A stretch of DNA of 64,000 bases from Mytilus edulis (lineage: Eukaryota; Mollusca; Bivalvia; Mytilida; Mytilidae). Location: positions 43,979,838-44,043,837 of the forward strand of contig NC_092345.1 of assembly GCF_963676685.1 (NCBI RefSeq), given 5' to 3'. Made by a program: the position numbers and the translations under genes. Below, one piece after another: positions 38,801-45,911 of the stretch. The stretch's first letter is position 1. The number at the start of each line of letters is the position of its first letter. Under the pieces are notes generated by a model. The model was not told where the DNA came from. It saw only the letters and a list, made by a program, of their open reading frames with translations, and did not search any database.

Positions 38801-41085
38801 AAAATCTACCTCGACCAAAAACTTTAATCTGAAGCAAGACAGACAGACGGACGGACGAAAGAACGAACGAACGAACGAACGAACGAACGGACGGACGGAC
38901 GGACGGACACAGACCAGAAAACATAATGCCAATAAATGGGGCAGAAAAGACAATATAATTTACTATGTAAAATGTAAAACAAATGATATCAAGTTTTAAA
39001 GTTCATCCTTCTCTGTGTTTCTTCAACTGACGTTTATACGAAAAAAAAATAATAGTATACTGTTGTTTTTGTCCTCTGTTGAGGCATATGATAGAAAGAT
39101 TTCATATCGGATGTATTACATTTGGCGTCCGTCATTTGTAAACATTTATTTTTTGAACTTCAACCACTTAAATGGATTAATATATAGAACTGTTATTTTT
39201 AAATATTTAAATATTTAAAACGCGAGGCTTGTCGAGTGTGTCCGATGAGATGTAATCTTAAACATTTGCCGTACCTACTGATGTAGGTATCGTACGGGTT
39301 TTTTTTCTCAAAATTGTGCTTCTTTAAAAAAGATAAAGTAAATCAATTACTTAACTGTCTATAATTGAAAATGCTGGTGTATGTATAAGGCACTGTCGAT
39401 GTAGAAATTAGTTTAGCAAACACTGTTTTATAGACTTATTGTAGCATAAATACAATAGTGATCTTTTAAATCGTCTTATTTCTTATTTCGAATAAAATAT
39501 TTAAATCATGCAATGTTTATGTATTCCGTACTACTATTTGTAGTTGTTTTAATTACTATGATATTGTATAGATTAATAATTATCATTAAGTTATTGTTAC
39601 ATATTACTTTTTTTTACTTTGCAGTGGCCGTCACCAAATATATATAAACAAAGACCATTACTTGGCCCAAAGCAAAGAACCTTTTCAGAAGCTCCAAGTT
39701 TTACAATAGGAAATAGGAAACAACTTAACTTAGAGAAGAAAGGTAAATATGCACTAATTGTATCTAACGAACTTCCGGTATCAACGTCTACAAAGGAAGA
39801 ACCAGTTTGTCCGTTGCAAGAAGGAGTACACAACCGGTGTTCAAATGAAAAAAAAACATAAACTTTGGGCCATTGAAATATATGCATTACACTTATTTGT
39901 GTCTTAACCGTACAATTATAAATGATTTTGTGTGTTTAATCGTATTCTAGCTCATACCACCTTAAATTTTCCGAAATTGCATTTATGAACCATCCATGAC
40001 GGTGCTAAACATTTCATTTTGTATACTTCGACACAATATAAAAAGAGGAGGCTTATTCTTTTAATATTAAGGGTTTGTTTTCTATTCATTTTCAATAATA
40101 TATTTTTAATGTCATGCAAGCAATCAGGATTTTTTATATATCTTTAGATATACTGTTGGCATAAAATTCAAAATAAAAACTTTAAAATGTTAATAGAGGC
40201 TGCACACACAACTGCTTCACATAATTAAAGTATCCAAGTTAAATTTGACACCCTGTTCAGAAATAAAAGAGTGATTTTTATAAGACATATTGTTTATAAG
40301 ACATATTGATTGTACTTTTTGTTTATGTTTTATGTTCTAGATTGCACTACCAATACATTTTTTTATGCTAGTATAAACACTTCCTAAAAATAAAAATTAA
40401 AAAAAACTCTCAAAATTCTCAAAATTCACATGTTCTCATCCTGTCTTTTTCCAATTTATTAGGTTCAGACAAAGAACCGTCACCAAACAGCTACGAAAAA
40501 TCATCAGCAGATAAAGCTACATTTAATAAAGCACCAGCATATTCCCATCAGTTCCGGAGATCAGGGACGGTTCTTTGGGCTCACCCTGGTAAGTATAGTT
40601 CTTATCATTTAGTCGTGTAATTAACACCCAAGGTAATAAAAAAGAATACGTTTGTTTGCTGTAACTCTACCTACCCAGAAAATAGCTGCATACTAAAATC
40701 TTGTATTGTCCTGGTGATAATGTTTTTATTTGGCTTAAAGGAACATCAGTCATTTGGCAAATAACGAGATATTAAAAATAACACAGAAAAACATAAAACC
40801 TTTAAAAAAAAGAAGTTCTGGTTTTGTTCTTTACGTCAAAAAACATATATATGTATTAATTGTGTCAAATACAATATGTTTAATTTGGTGTATGTGTTGA
40901 GGTATCCGCTTCAAGGTAACTTATTTGTGTTCTTATATTGTCATTTTCCATTTTTAGGGAAAACACCAGGTCCAGCTGCTTACACGCCTAGATTTGATAC
41001 AAACAAAACGAATAAACCTGCCTTTACTATAAGAAGTTTAAGGAGGGAGAAATCTCATTGTTTAGGGCCATTCTCAACATTTTGA
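20343..41085 (+). CDS. ODF3/CIMAP-like STPGP-repeat ciliary protein (six coding exons, 405 residues)
   Basis: Joined exons 20343-20875, 37008-37231, 38296-38384, 39625-39742, 40463-40588 and 40958-41085 make 1218 bases with matching phases (2, 1, 0, 1, 1) and GT-AG borders throughout, ending at TGA 41083-41085. Residues ~1-180 are polar, low in hydrophobics and not recognisable. Residues ~219-405 hold four Pro-Gly repeats: GPGPCTY (~220), WPSPNIY (283), EPSPNSY (326) and TPGPAAY (366). Each is followed by an aromatic/Pro segment such as APSFTIGNR or PAFTIRSLR. A TSWEKTWFQTPHIW block (~258-271) lies between repeats 1 and 2. Family members are small proteins of sperm tails and cilia, with several placed on or inside axonemal microtubules. 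The N-terminal extension and the 16-kb first coding intron are unusual against ~250-residue relatives. The acceptor two bases before the ATG implies at least one upstream exon. Exact orthology is not settled. Confidence 0.88.
21844..22292. mobile_element. MITE-like element with 23-base perfect terminal inverted repeats and TTAA ends
   Basis: Left end agttaaggtggcacggtagt (continuing att) and right end its exact reverse complement. TTAA lies at 21846-21849 and 22287-22290. If TTAA is the target duplication, the inner repeats begin GGTGGCACGG, which fits TTAA-targeting DNA transposons (piggyBac or Kolobok type). The 450-base interior has no transposase. It sits in the first coding intron of the ODF3-like gene. 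Confidence 0.75.
22802..24606 (+). mobile_element. nested 1.8-kb element with three ~500-base internal repeats
   Basis: Begins ctagaggctctaaagagcct and ends in a perfect-looking hairpin (24576-24606, agctcacttggccc...gggccaggtgagct) preceded by an (acgacgacgg)n microsatellite (24521-24560). Inside, a ~500-base block containing attgctgtttacagtttatc recurs three times (23136, 23636, 24141), very similar in sequence. No coding capacity. It has interrupted a unit of the surrounding element exactly in its cattca-A-run. Confidence 0.7.
24576..24606. repeat. terminal hairpin of the nested element
   Basis: Arms agctcacttggccc and gggccaggtgagct around a short ttc loop, with one mismatch. It would form a stable stem in DNA or RNA. 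I recall the same hairpin at the ends of many bivalve intergenic repeats. Confidence 0.8.
24608..25440 (+). repeat. tandem array of ~160-base units (about five full and one partial copy)
   Basis: Each unit starts with a G-run and gattttcaacacttcggac and ends ggggctttattcat plus an A-run. Copies begin near 24610, 24777, 24943, 25087, 25246 (diverged) and 25405 (partial). One copy lacks the tatatctattgatgta segment. The first unit of the series is the one at 22657, on the far side of the nested insertion. Confidence 0.8.
25951..26221. mobile_element. foldback element, ~270 bases, arms of ~130 bases
   Basis: The left arm from tacagccgactttaatgag through ctttggttagcttgcttag and agcctagtcctacagacaga is mirrored by the right arm, whose reverse complement reads tacagccgatttcaataagt, ctttggttagcctgcttg and agtagactagtccgacagat. 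Identity is high but not perfect. The loop is only a few bases. No coding. A MITE or foldback relic. Confidence 0.75.
26222..27380. other. intron sequence, nothing recognised
   Basis: Part of the large ODF3-like intron. An open frame on the minus strand (26811-27119) has no family resemblance and no splice context that I could support. Confidence 0.45.
27381..27577 (+). repeat. family A dispersed repeat, shortened
   Basis: Starts ccaagtcgggagcctgtaat and ends ataccacatcttctttttt, but the middle (tatgcggtatg block) is largely missing. Confidence 0.7.
27578..31059. other. intron sequence, nothing firmly recognised
   Basis: AT-rich intron sequence. A short G-run is present near 28850 and a gacggtttccgtc palindrome near 29192. 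No exon with matching splice phase was found between the first and second coding exons. Confidence 0.45.
31060..31560 (-). repeat. old repeat remnant, possibly coding-derived
   Basis: Two overlapping minus-strand open frames (31291-31557 and 31065-31313) without a recognisable domain. The blocks gtgcgggatgtatagg, acgttaaatccgatgcctcg and gtgcaaagaaccc are weakly matched at 19918-20050. I recall similar blocks from mussel repeats. Low certainty. Confidence 0.3.
32046..32233. promoter_or_regulatory. cluster of RFX X-box motifs in the first coding intron
   Basis: A textbook X-box, GTTGCCTAGCAAC, lies at 32046-32058, eight bases before an ATGGCGG (32066). A second partial motif (CCCTAGCAAC, 32204-32213) and a third (GTGCCCATGGCAAC, 32220-32233, two mismatches from the symmetric consensus) follow within 190 bases. 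X-boxes bound by RFX factors drive ciliary genes, and this one sits inside a ciliary-family gene. It may be an internal promoter or enhancer. A short isoform could start at the Met in the second coding exon (37033) and have 219 residues, which is closer to the family's usual size. Confidence 0.45.
33099..33440 (+). repeat. dispersed repeat with acagacgg-type microsatellite
   Basis: Begins acaagaatgtgtctttagta and catggatgccc, runs to a region of cggacgaacagac-like short repeats, and ends gaccagaaaacataatgccc. The same order occurs at 38637-38945. Confidence 0.7.
33441..36022. other. intron sequence, nothing recognised
   Basis: Contains homopolymer C (33967-33980) and small atatggat repeats (33780-33804). 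Otherwise AT-rich, without coding or repeat-family matches that I could support. Confidence 0.45.
36023..36345 (-). repeat. family R3 repeat, reverse orientation, long form
   Basis: Reads gacgaaacgcgtctggcg, then aaatcctggtatc, then a middle block with caaccactgggtcca, and ends with a ccttggctgtattt and ttttggtcc portion that is the reverse complement of the 5890-5945 portion of the 5.8 kb copy. Confidence 0.6.
37008..37231 (+). CDS. ODF3-like gene, coding exon 2 (first PG repeat)
   Basis: Acceptor tctttacag at 37007, donor GAGAG|GTAAAA at 37232. Encodes residues 179-252, including ASLYYEEPKKPPKV and GPGPCTYSAHNV, then VWTFGGK. Contains a Met with a fair start context (caaATGGCC, 37033) that could begin a short isoform. 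Confidence 0.88.
37597..37925 (+). repeat. family A2 repeat
   Basis: Head ttaaccccgccgtatttttg and cctgtcccaagtcaggagcc is shared with family A. The body is different: ttgttagtcttgtattattt, cgcctccgggtgcgggaatt, ttgaagacctgttggtgacc, ggtcgggttgttgtctcttt. Relatives at 45600-45836 and 52989-53105. Lies in the second intron of the ODF3-like gene. Confidence 0.7.
38040..38200 (+). repeat. family R3 repeat, partial
   Basis: Has ataccaggtgg, gactcatcag, gaagttgaaaagcattgagg and accaaaaatttcgaaagttg in R3 order, but the gcgcgtttcg core is lost. Confidence 0.55.
38296..38384 (+). CDS. ODF3-like gene, coding exon 3
   Basis: Acceptor tatttcag at 38295, donor ACCAGT|GTAAGT at 38385. Encodes 30 codons with RTSWEKTWFQTPHIWQTK, the most family-typical stretch of this protein. 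Missed by a simple open-frame scan because it is short. Confidence 0.88.
38637..38945 (+). repeat. dispersed repeat with (GAAC)n/(GGAC)n microsatellite
   Basis: acaagaatgtgccaatagta and acggatgcccc at the start, an array of gaac and ggac tetranucleotides at about 38845-38905, and gaccagaaaacataatgcc at the end. Same family as 33099-33440. Confidence 0.8.
39269..39298. repeat. short inverted repeat
   Basis: ccgtacctac-tgat-gtaggtatcgtacgg: about 13 paired bases with one bulge, followed by a T-run. Probably the edge of a small element in the third intron. Confidence 0.45.
39625..39742 (+). CDS. ODF3-like gene, coding exon 4 (second PG repeat)
   Basis: Acceptor ctttgcag at 39624, donor AAAG|GTAAAT at 39743. 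Encodes WPSPNIYKQRPLLGPKQRTF then APSFTIGNRKQ. The open frame continues into the intron, but the splice phase and family length end the exon here. Confidence 0.88.
40463..40588 (+). CDS. ODF3-like gene, coding exon 5 (third PG repeat)
   Basis: Acceptor aatttattag at 40462, donor CCTG|GTAAGT at 40589. Encodes EPSPNSYEKS, a KAPAYSHQFRRSG segment and TVLWAHP. It has no internal ATG and so is easily overlooked. Confidence 0.88.
40958..41085 (+). CDS. ODF3-like gene, coding exon 6 (last PG repeat and stop)
   Basis: Acceptor catttttag at 40957, stop TGA at 41083-41085. Encodes KTPGPAAYTPRFDTN, then KPAFTIRSLRREKS and a short tail. The open frame upstream of 40958 is intron. No clear AATAAA is seen close after the stop. 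Confidence 0.9.
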
Positions 41086-41308
41086 AGCATTGCCTAGTGT
41101 CACTAATGTAGAACGGAAGTGACGTGTTTTGATCGGATGTTCGTCAGAAACGATTGAACAGTGGGATATTTATATGATCTGATAAATCAGAACTACAATC
41201 TTCATAGTGCTTCTCATGCTTATAAAAGTTATTGCAAATACTTGAAATCTTCATGTATAGGCAAATTATGTTCAAAGTAGCTCGATCAATAATTCAATGT
41301 GCATGCAT

Positions 41309-41406
41309 TAACTATTATAGTCCAAATCGACGAAGTAAGGCGTCAAAGAAAAAAATTATAATAGCCTTTCAAGACGTCATAATTATTTGGACTATAACTA
41401 TTATTA
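41309..41406. repeat. small inverted-repeat segment
   Basis: actattatagtccaaat at the left and atttggactataactatt at the right face each other about 60 bases apart. Likely a MITE remnant. The next 150 bases hold gaataaccc repeats and a small palindrome (ggtgaat...attcacc, 41528-41551). Confidence 0.4.
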
Positions 41407-41630
41407 TACCTTACATATATTTTAAACAATTCTATTGGGTGAAACGTTATCACGTGACATGGAATAATTCAGTTGTTTTTCATTCAATTGCAAGGAAGGA
41501 CGAATAACCCTAAAAATTTGCACCAGCGGTGAATAACCCTATTATTCACCGGTGAATAACCTTTTCAGTTTGTTGATTTGTACTTGAGTTACCTCCCATG
41601 AAAATGACGTCACAGACGTAAATAAACAAA

Positions 41631-41795
41631 ATGGCAGCGTGCACGTTACACTGGAAGCCCACCGAGAGAAATGGAAATAAGGCAGTGGTCATGAAAAGAG
41701 TGCAAGCAGCCGTGTCTCTTATAAACGGTCCTTTTCAGGGCCATCAATATTTTACAAAAAGATTCTACCTTTGTTGTACATTCGAGAAATTCTAG
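41631..41795 (+). CDS. small open frame downstream of a CRE-like site (54 codons), function unknown
   Basis: ATGGCAGCG start in a good context (aacaaaATGG). The frame reads MAACTLHWKPTERNGNKAVV and ends at TAG. A TGACGTCA (CRE) box lies at 41605-41612. The local base composition is less AT-rich than its surroundings. It could be a first exon, a small protein or simply part of a repeat; I do not recognise it. It lies 0.5 kb after the ODF3-like stop on the same strand. Confidence 0.2.
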   Translation: MAACTLHWKPTERNGNKAVVMKRVQAAVSLINGPFQGHQYFTKRFYLCCTFEKF

Positions 41796-41904
41796 AACAC
41801 AAAGCCGTAAAGGTATTTTCAGCTTGTGTCTTTGTGTTGACTGTTGTGTAAAGTCTAAAGAAGTGTTCGAAAGGCCTTTCCAATGTTAGTTCGGTATAAT
41901 AAAG

Positions 41905-42044
41905 CAATTGTGGCCCCTTAGAGTCGATGAATATCCAAAATTGTCAACCCTTAAAAGTTATTTCACTTCGGGCTGCGCCCTCAATAAAATAACCTTCTCG
42001 TGTTGACAATTTTGGATATTCACCTCTTCAACGGGCCATAATTG
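41905..42044. mobile_element. hairpin MITE, ~140 bases
   Basis: Arms of about 43 bases: caattgtggccccttagagt and gaatatccaaaattgtcaac on the left, mirrored by gttgacaattttggatattc and gggccataattg on the right. The inner 20 bases are perfect. The loop has a second nested pairing (gttattt...aaataac). I recall this layout from abundant bivalve MITEs. Confidence 0.75.
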
Positions 42045-42764
42045 TATATTATATCTTTTGAATAATTTTTATTGTAAAATTTTACATCTTGTCTATCGTT
42101 ATTTTATAATTTTTGTAACTCAGATATAAATGTAAAGCAGTTTTCAAGCTTCATTGTTTGTTGTATCTTTAATGTGAAGCTCGGATAAAATTTTAAAGCA
42201 GCTTTCAAGCTTCATTGCCTGTGGTATCAGTTTTTATACTTATCACCTCTAATGTTTTACAGTTTACAAAATGTCTGTGCTGTTTTTTTTTGCTAAATTA
42301 CAGTAAAATTTGTTGCTGCCAAGTACTGATATGTATGTTTACATGACTGATGTAACCACATCAATTCCCTGTAATAGATTGTCCGGGTAATCGTAAGCGA
42401 TACTGTGATATATTTTTGGTGTCTGTGATACATATTTTTTTTCAACTTGAAACCTTGCATACTAGTATACTTTACATGTAAATGCAGATATATATACATA
42501 ATAGATTTTTTTATATGCGCATTTCATACAGTTTGTGAAAAATAAATGAAATTTCGTTTAACAGTATTCTTGTTGAAGAGAATTTTAATGATCAGTATTG
42601 TACATTAATTTGTTGACTTTGTTGTTTAAATGTTATTATATCTATTTTTATATGTTTTGCAGAATATAAGCACAAATAAAATATAATATATAAATGTTAA
42701 AATGATTGTGTTTATTCCAAAAGAAGTATTGCATACACCTTTTAATCTCTTTACATATTCCAAG
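42045..42764. other. intergenic, nothing recognised
   Basis: AT-rich, with two near-identical ~35-base segments (aaagcagttttcaagcttca at 42133 and aaagcagctttcaagcttca at 42196), a small tandem duplication. No coding. Confidence 0.45.
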
Positions 42765-43527
42765 GTTACAAGTCTAATTCGATAGGTCACATTCGGGAAA
42801 AGGGCGTGTTGTTACGACAGTAGGAATATATCCGCTATCATATGTGAAACGGATATTCCATAATGGCCAACTAACTCCTGATGGAGTCCGAAGGGATGCT
42901 TTTAAATTCATCACTTGGAACTATTGGTTTAATAAATCTATATACAAGCCCTGGTATAATGTAAAAAGGGGGAGATATAGACTCCGTATGTATGGGCTAC
43001 TGGAACGTTGCTACATAGAAAAGAAAGTTCACAAGCTAAAATCATCTCTTTTGTCGTTAAACAATGTTTTCAACTGACCATCATTGTCTATTTCTAGATG
43101 AAGTCAAGATATGAGGCAGACTTAGCTGTATCTGTTGTGTCTGTTATCTCAAGTTCGACGGAATGGATGCATTTGACATAGTCACACAATTTTGAATTAT
43201 TCAGTGAGAGAACATAATCTACATAGCGGAAAGTAAAGTTACTTCTAACTTCTTTTCTTTTTTTCGTGAAAAATTCCTGTATGAAATCAGCGTCATATTA
43301 ATAACGGAACATATCGACAAGAAGAGGGGGCACAGTTGGTTCCCATGGAATTGCGGATTATTTGTAAGAAAATATGTCCTACAAACGTAACAAATATGTT
43401 ATTAATCAAGAAATAAAGCATCTTGGTTATGTCAGGTTTAGAAAAATTTTGTTTGAATCAGAGTGATTTTTACAAAGTAGAATTTATCCCTCTCCAAGAC
43501 AAGATACTTGTTTCTACGTTGACCATT
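42765..43527 (-). pseudogene. Penelope-like RT, C-terminal half (rearranged copy)
   Basis: Reverse-complement translation gives, in broken frames, the same blocks as the 46-kb copy: region before motif B (about 43380-43500), motif B area (43310-43370), motif C area around 43205-43235, and the thumb-side block down to the final GRHHEL-like residues near 42880. Multiple frame changes. It is followed (higher coordinates) directly by GIY-YIG remnants at 43548-44600, so the RT N-terminal half and linker are deleted. Confidence 0.65.
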
Positions 43528-43547
43528 TTTTTTTTCATGAATTGGTT

Positions 43548-44600
43548 TTAAAAGTTGAGAGTCATCCAAATACATTTTCGATGATGCGAACTAGCATAAA
43601 CACGATTGAATGATCAGGCGAAATAAAAAAAACTGGTTAAACAATGTCGCTAGCACTGTTGTGAACTATATAGTATAACTAAGCATATAACTTGCAATAT
43701 CCGTAATGATAGCTGAAAGTTTCTATTGGTTTGAATTAGGATTCGTACCAGTGGTTTTCAAACATAAAATGTTCAGAGAATGAAGTTTTGAAAAAGGCAA
43801 TGAGCAAAGCGTCATGCGAATGTAATGAATATAAATGCCAGCAGGTTATTGAGACATGGCGAGTAGGTGATGTATATTAATGATGACCATTACTGTGTCT
43901 ACGTCTAGGAGTAGAGCTGAGAATCTTCATCATACTTATCGAGCTACAGGAAAGACTAAATATAATACCTATACAATCAAATTTGTCATAGCAACCATAT
44001 GGTGTCGCAATTCCCAACTGTCAAATCCAGTAGTCTCCTTTTTGTCTACGAAGCGGTGTTGCAAGTTGAGGACTGTAAATCTTAATTGTGATAATGTTTC
44101 GATAGTGCGAACTTGCATAGACACAATTGAATGATCAGGCGGAATGAAATACTGGCAAACAATGTCGCTAGCTCTGATGTAAATGTCTGATCTATGGCTG
44201 TACATTCGTTTATTTAACCTTCTTTTTGTTTCACCGACGTATACCCAGCCGCAATAATGTTTGTTGATTTACAATTCAGATCATCACAAATTTTGATAAG
44301 ATATGACTGATAATACATTGCTACTGATTTGAGCATCTTTATAGCAAAACTCCACATGCATTGCAGCATTTGGCTTCACATTTTGAAATGAGACAAGTGT
44401 TGTTGAGAGTCATCCAAATGCATTTTCGATGATGCGAACTAGCATAAACACGATTGAATGATCAGGCGAAATAAAAAAAACTGGTAAACAATGTCGCTAG
44501 CACTGTTGTTGATGTCTGATCTATGGCCGAAAATATGTTTATGTTTCATCGACGAATACCAAACCGACAGTTATTAATGTCAAAGAGTTAAGAGATTAAA
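43548..44600 (-). pseudogene. GIY-YIG endonuclease remnants of a PLE, partly triplicated
   Basis: A segment encoding a PDHSIVSMQVRTIE-like stretch is present three times on the minus strand: at about 43560-43640, 44090-44150 and 44410-44500. The middle copy is longest. From about 44260 down it encodes WVYVGETKRRLNKRMYSHRS (the GIY-YIG core with Arg and Glu-region residues), and farther down a YW-rich block then TPYGC. That order matches the N-terminal part of the element at 55.9-58.9 kb. Stops and frameshifts throughout. Confidence 0.6.
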
Positions 44601-44639
44601 CGTGAAGTTATGATACATTACACGAACCTGTATAAAAGA

Positions 44640-44880
44640 GGGATGAAAGATACCAGAGGGACAGTCAAACTCATCAATCGAAAATAAACTGACAACGCCA
44701 TGGCTAAAAATGAAAAAGAAAACGGACAATCAATAGTACACATGACACAACATAGAAAACTAAAAATAAGCAACACGAACCCCACCAAAAACTAGTGGAG
44801 ATCTCAGGTGCTCCGGAAGGGTAAGCAGATCCTGATCCACATGTGGCACCCGTCGTGTTGCTCATGTTATAAGTGAACTG
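44640..44880 (-). repeat. PLE 3' tail, solo copy
   Basis: Reverse complement of the 4.9-5.1 kb tail, from agcaacacgacgggtgccac back to agtttgactgtccctc. No RT coding lies next to it on the 5' side, so it is a severely 5'-truncated insertion. Confidence 0.7.
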
Positions 44881-45599
44881 CATATTTTTTCCTCAAAATA
44901 TATTATTTCATTTTTTGTCCTTGATAATGTTTTCTGTCTCTACTATAAAGGCCTGTTAACATAATATAGAACTAAATCTAACAAATAGAAAATGTGTTGT
45001 TATAAAGCTTACATAGCAGATAGCAACGAGGTTTAATCAGTTAGATGAGTTTGCGAAATCTTACTCTTCACTGATGTCTTTTTGTGAACTAGTATAACTA
45101 TTCACGTGTTTCGGTGCTAATACATCCTTGGCTTTCATTAATGCGACTTTTAGCGTACACGCTGAAGATCAATTCAGAAAATCATTTTGGAGGAATATAC
45201 TTCATTGAGTTTGTTTCTTCAGATATACATATATACATTAATTATATTTTTGGGGATGGGGACTACGAATCATCCTATATAAATGTTCAAATTCAATATG
45301 CGAGTTGTTTCCTCAAGCTCTTCGAAATTTCAGACAACAATGCACAATTTTGGCCCTGGTAATTTGAAAATAAACTTTTGTAAATTAACTTCGATGGAAG
45401 ATTCGAGGTTTATCGTTTAGATTAGCTTGCGATATAAGTTGTTTCAAATCTATATTTCGCGCGTTTACTTGGCTTTCATATGTATGGCTTTTCGCGTTCA
45501 TGGTGAAGGTAATAAAAAAAAAAGCATTCGGACGCATAAAATTTAGTAATTAAGATTTTCATCTCATTTCATCTCACAAAAGAAATTATGTAAGCGTCT
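44881..45599. other. intergenic, nothing firmly recognised
   Basis: Contains an 82-codon open frame (45114-45362, +) with no family resemblance and two loosely similar segments with tggctttca (about 45130 and 45470). Treated as old repeat sequence. Confidence 0.4.
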
Positions 45600-45836
45600 G
45601 TTTAAAGTCCGGAACATCTAGTAGTCGGATCTAGCCTTTTGTTAGTCTTGTGTGTGATTAATTAAATTAAGGTTAATTGGTATGTTTCGAAGTTTATTGT
45701 GCCGTCCATTTCTCTGAAGCCCACCTCCGGGTTTGATTTTCTTGCAGCATTGAAAACTCATAGGTTGCCTTAAACTGTATTTTTGGGTTGTTGTATATTT
45801 GACACATTCTCTGTTTCCATTCTCAATTCTATCCAA
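45600..45836 (+). repeat. family A2 repeat
   Basis: ttttgttagtcttgtgtg, cccacctccgggtttgattt, cagcattgaaaactcatagg and ttccattctcaattctatcc follow the order of the 37.6-kb copy. The shared head is missing. Confidence 0.6.
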
Positions 45837-45911
45837 AGAAGTTGTTGAGACAATCATGCCATTCATTTCAACTTTTAAGTTTGCACAAATCAGCTAAATC
45901 GTAAAATGTCT

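Noticed and set aside
38845..38905. GAAC/GGAC array as coding repeat (its minus-strand frame is SVRSFVRSFV-like)
   Set aside because: It is the microsatellite part of a dispersed repeat that also occurs at 33.1-33.4 kb.
40876..40957. Start of an open frame upstream of the last ODF3-like exon
   Set aside because: It is intron; the acceptor at 40957 and the phase from exon 5 set the true border.
42844..43077. 77-codon plus-strand frame
   Set aside because: It is antisense to PLE RT C-terminal sequence.
45114..45362. 82-codon plus-strand frame
   Set aside because: No recognisable domain and no splice context; flanked by repeat-like blocks.
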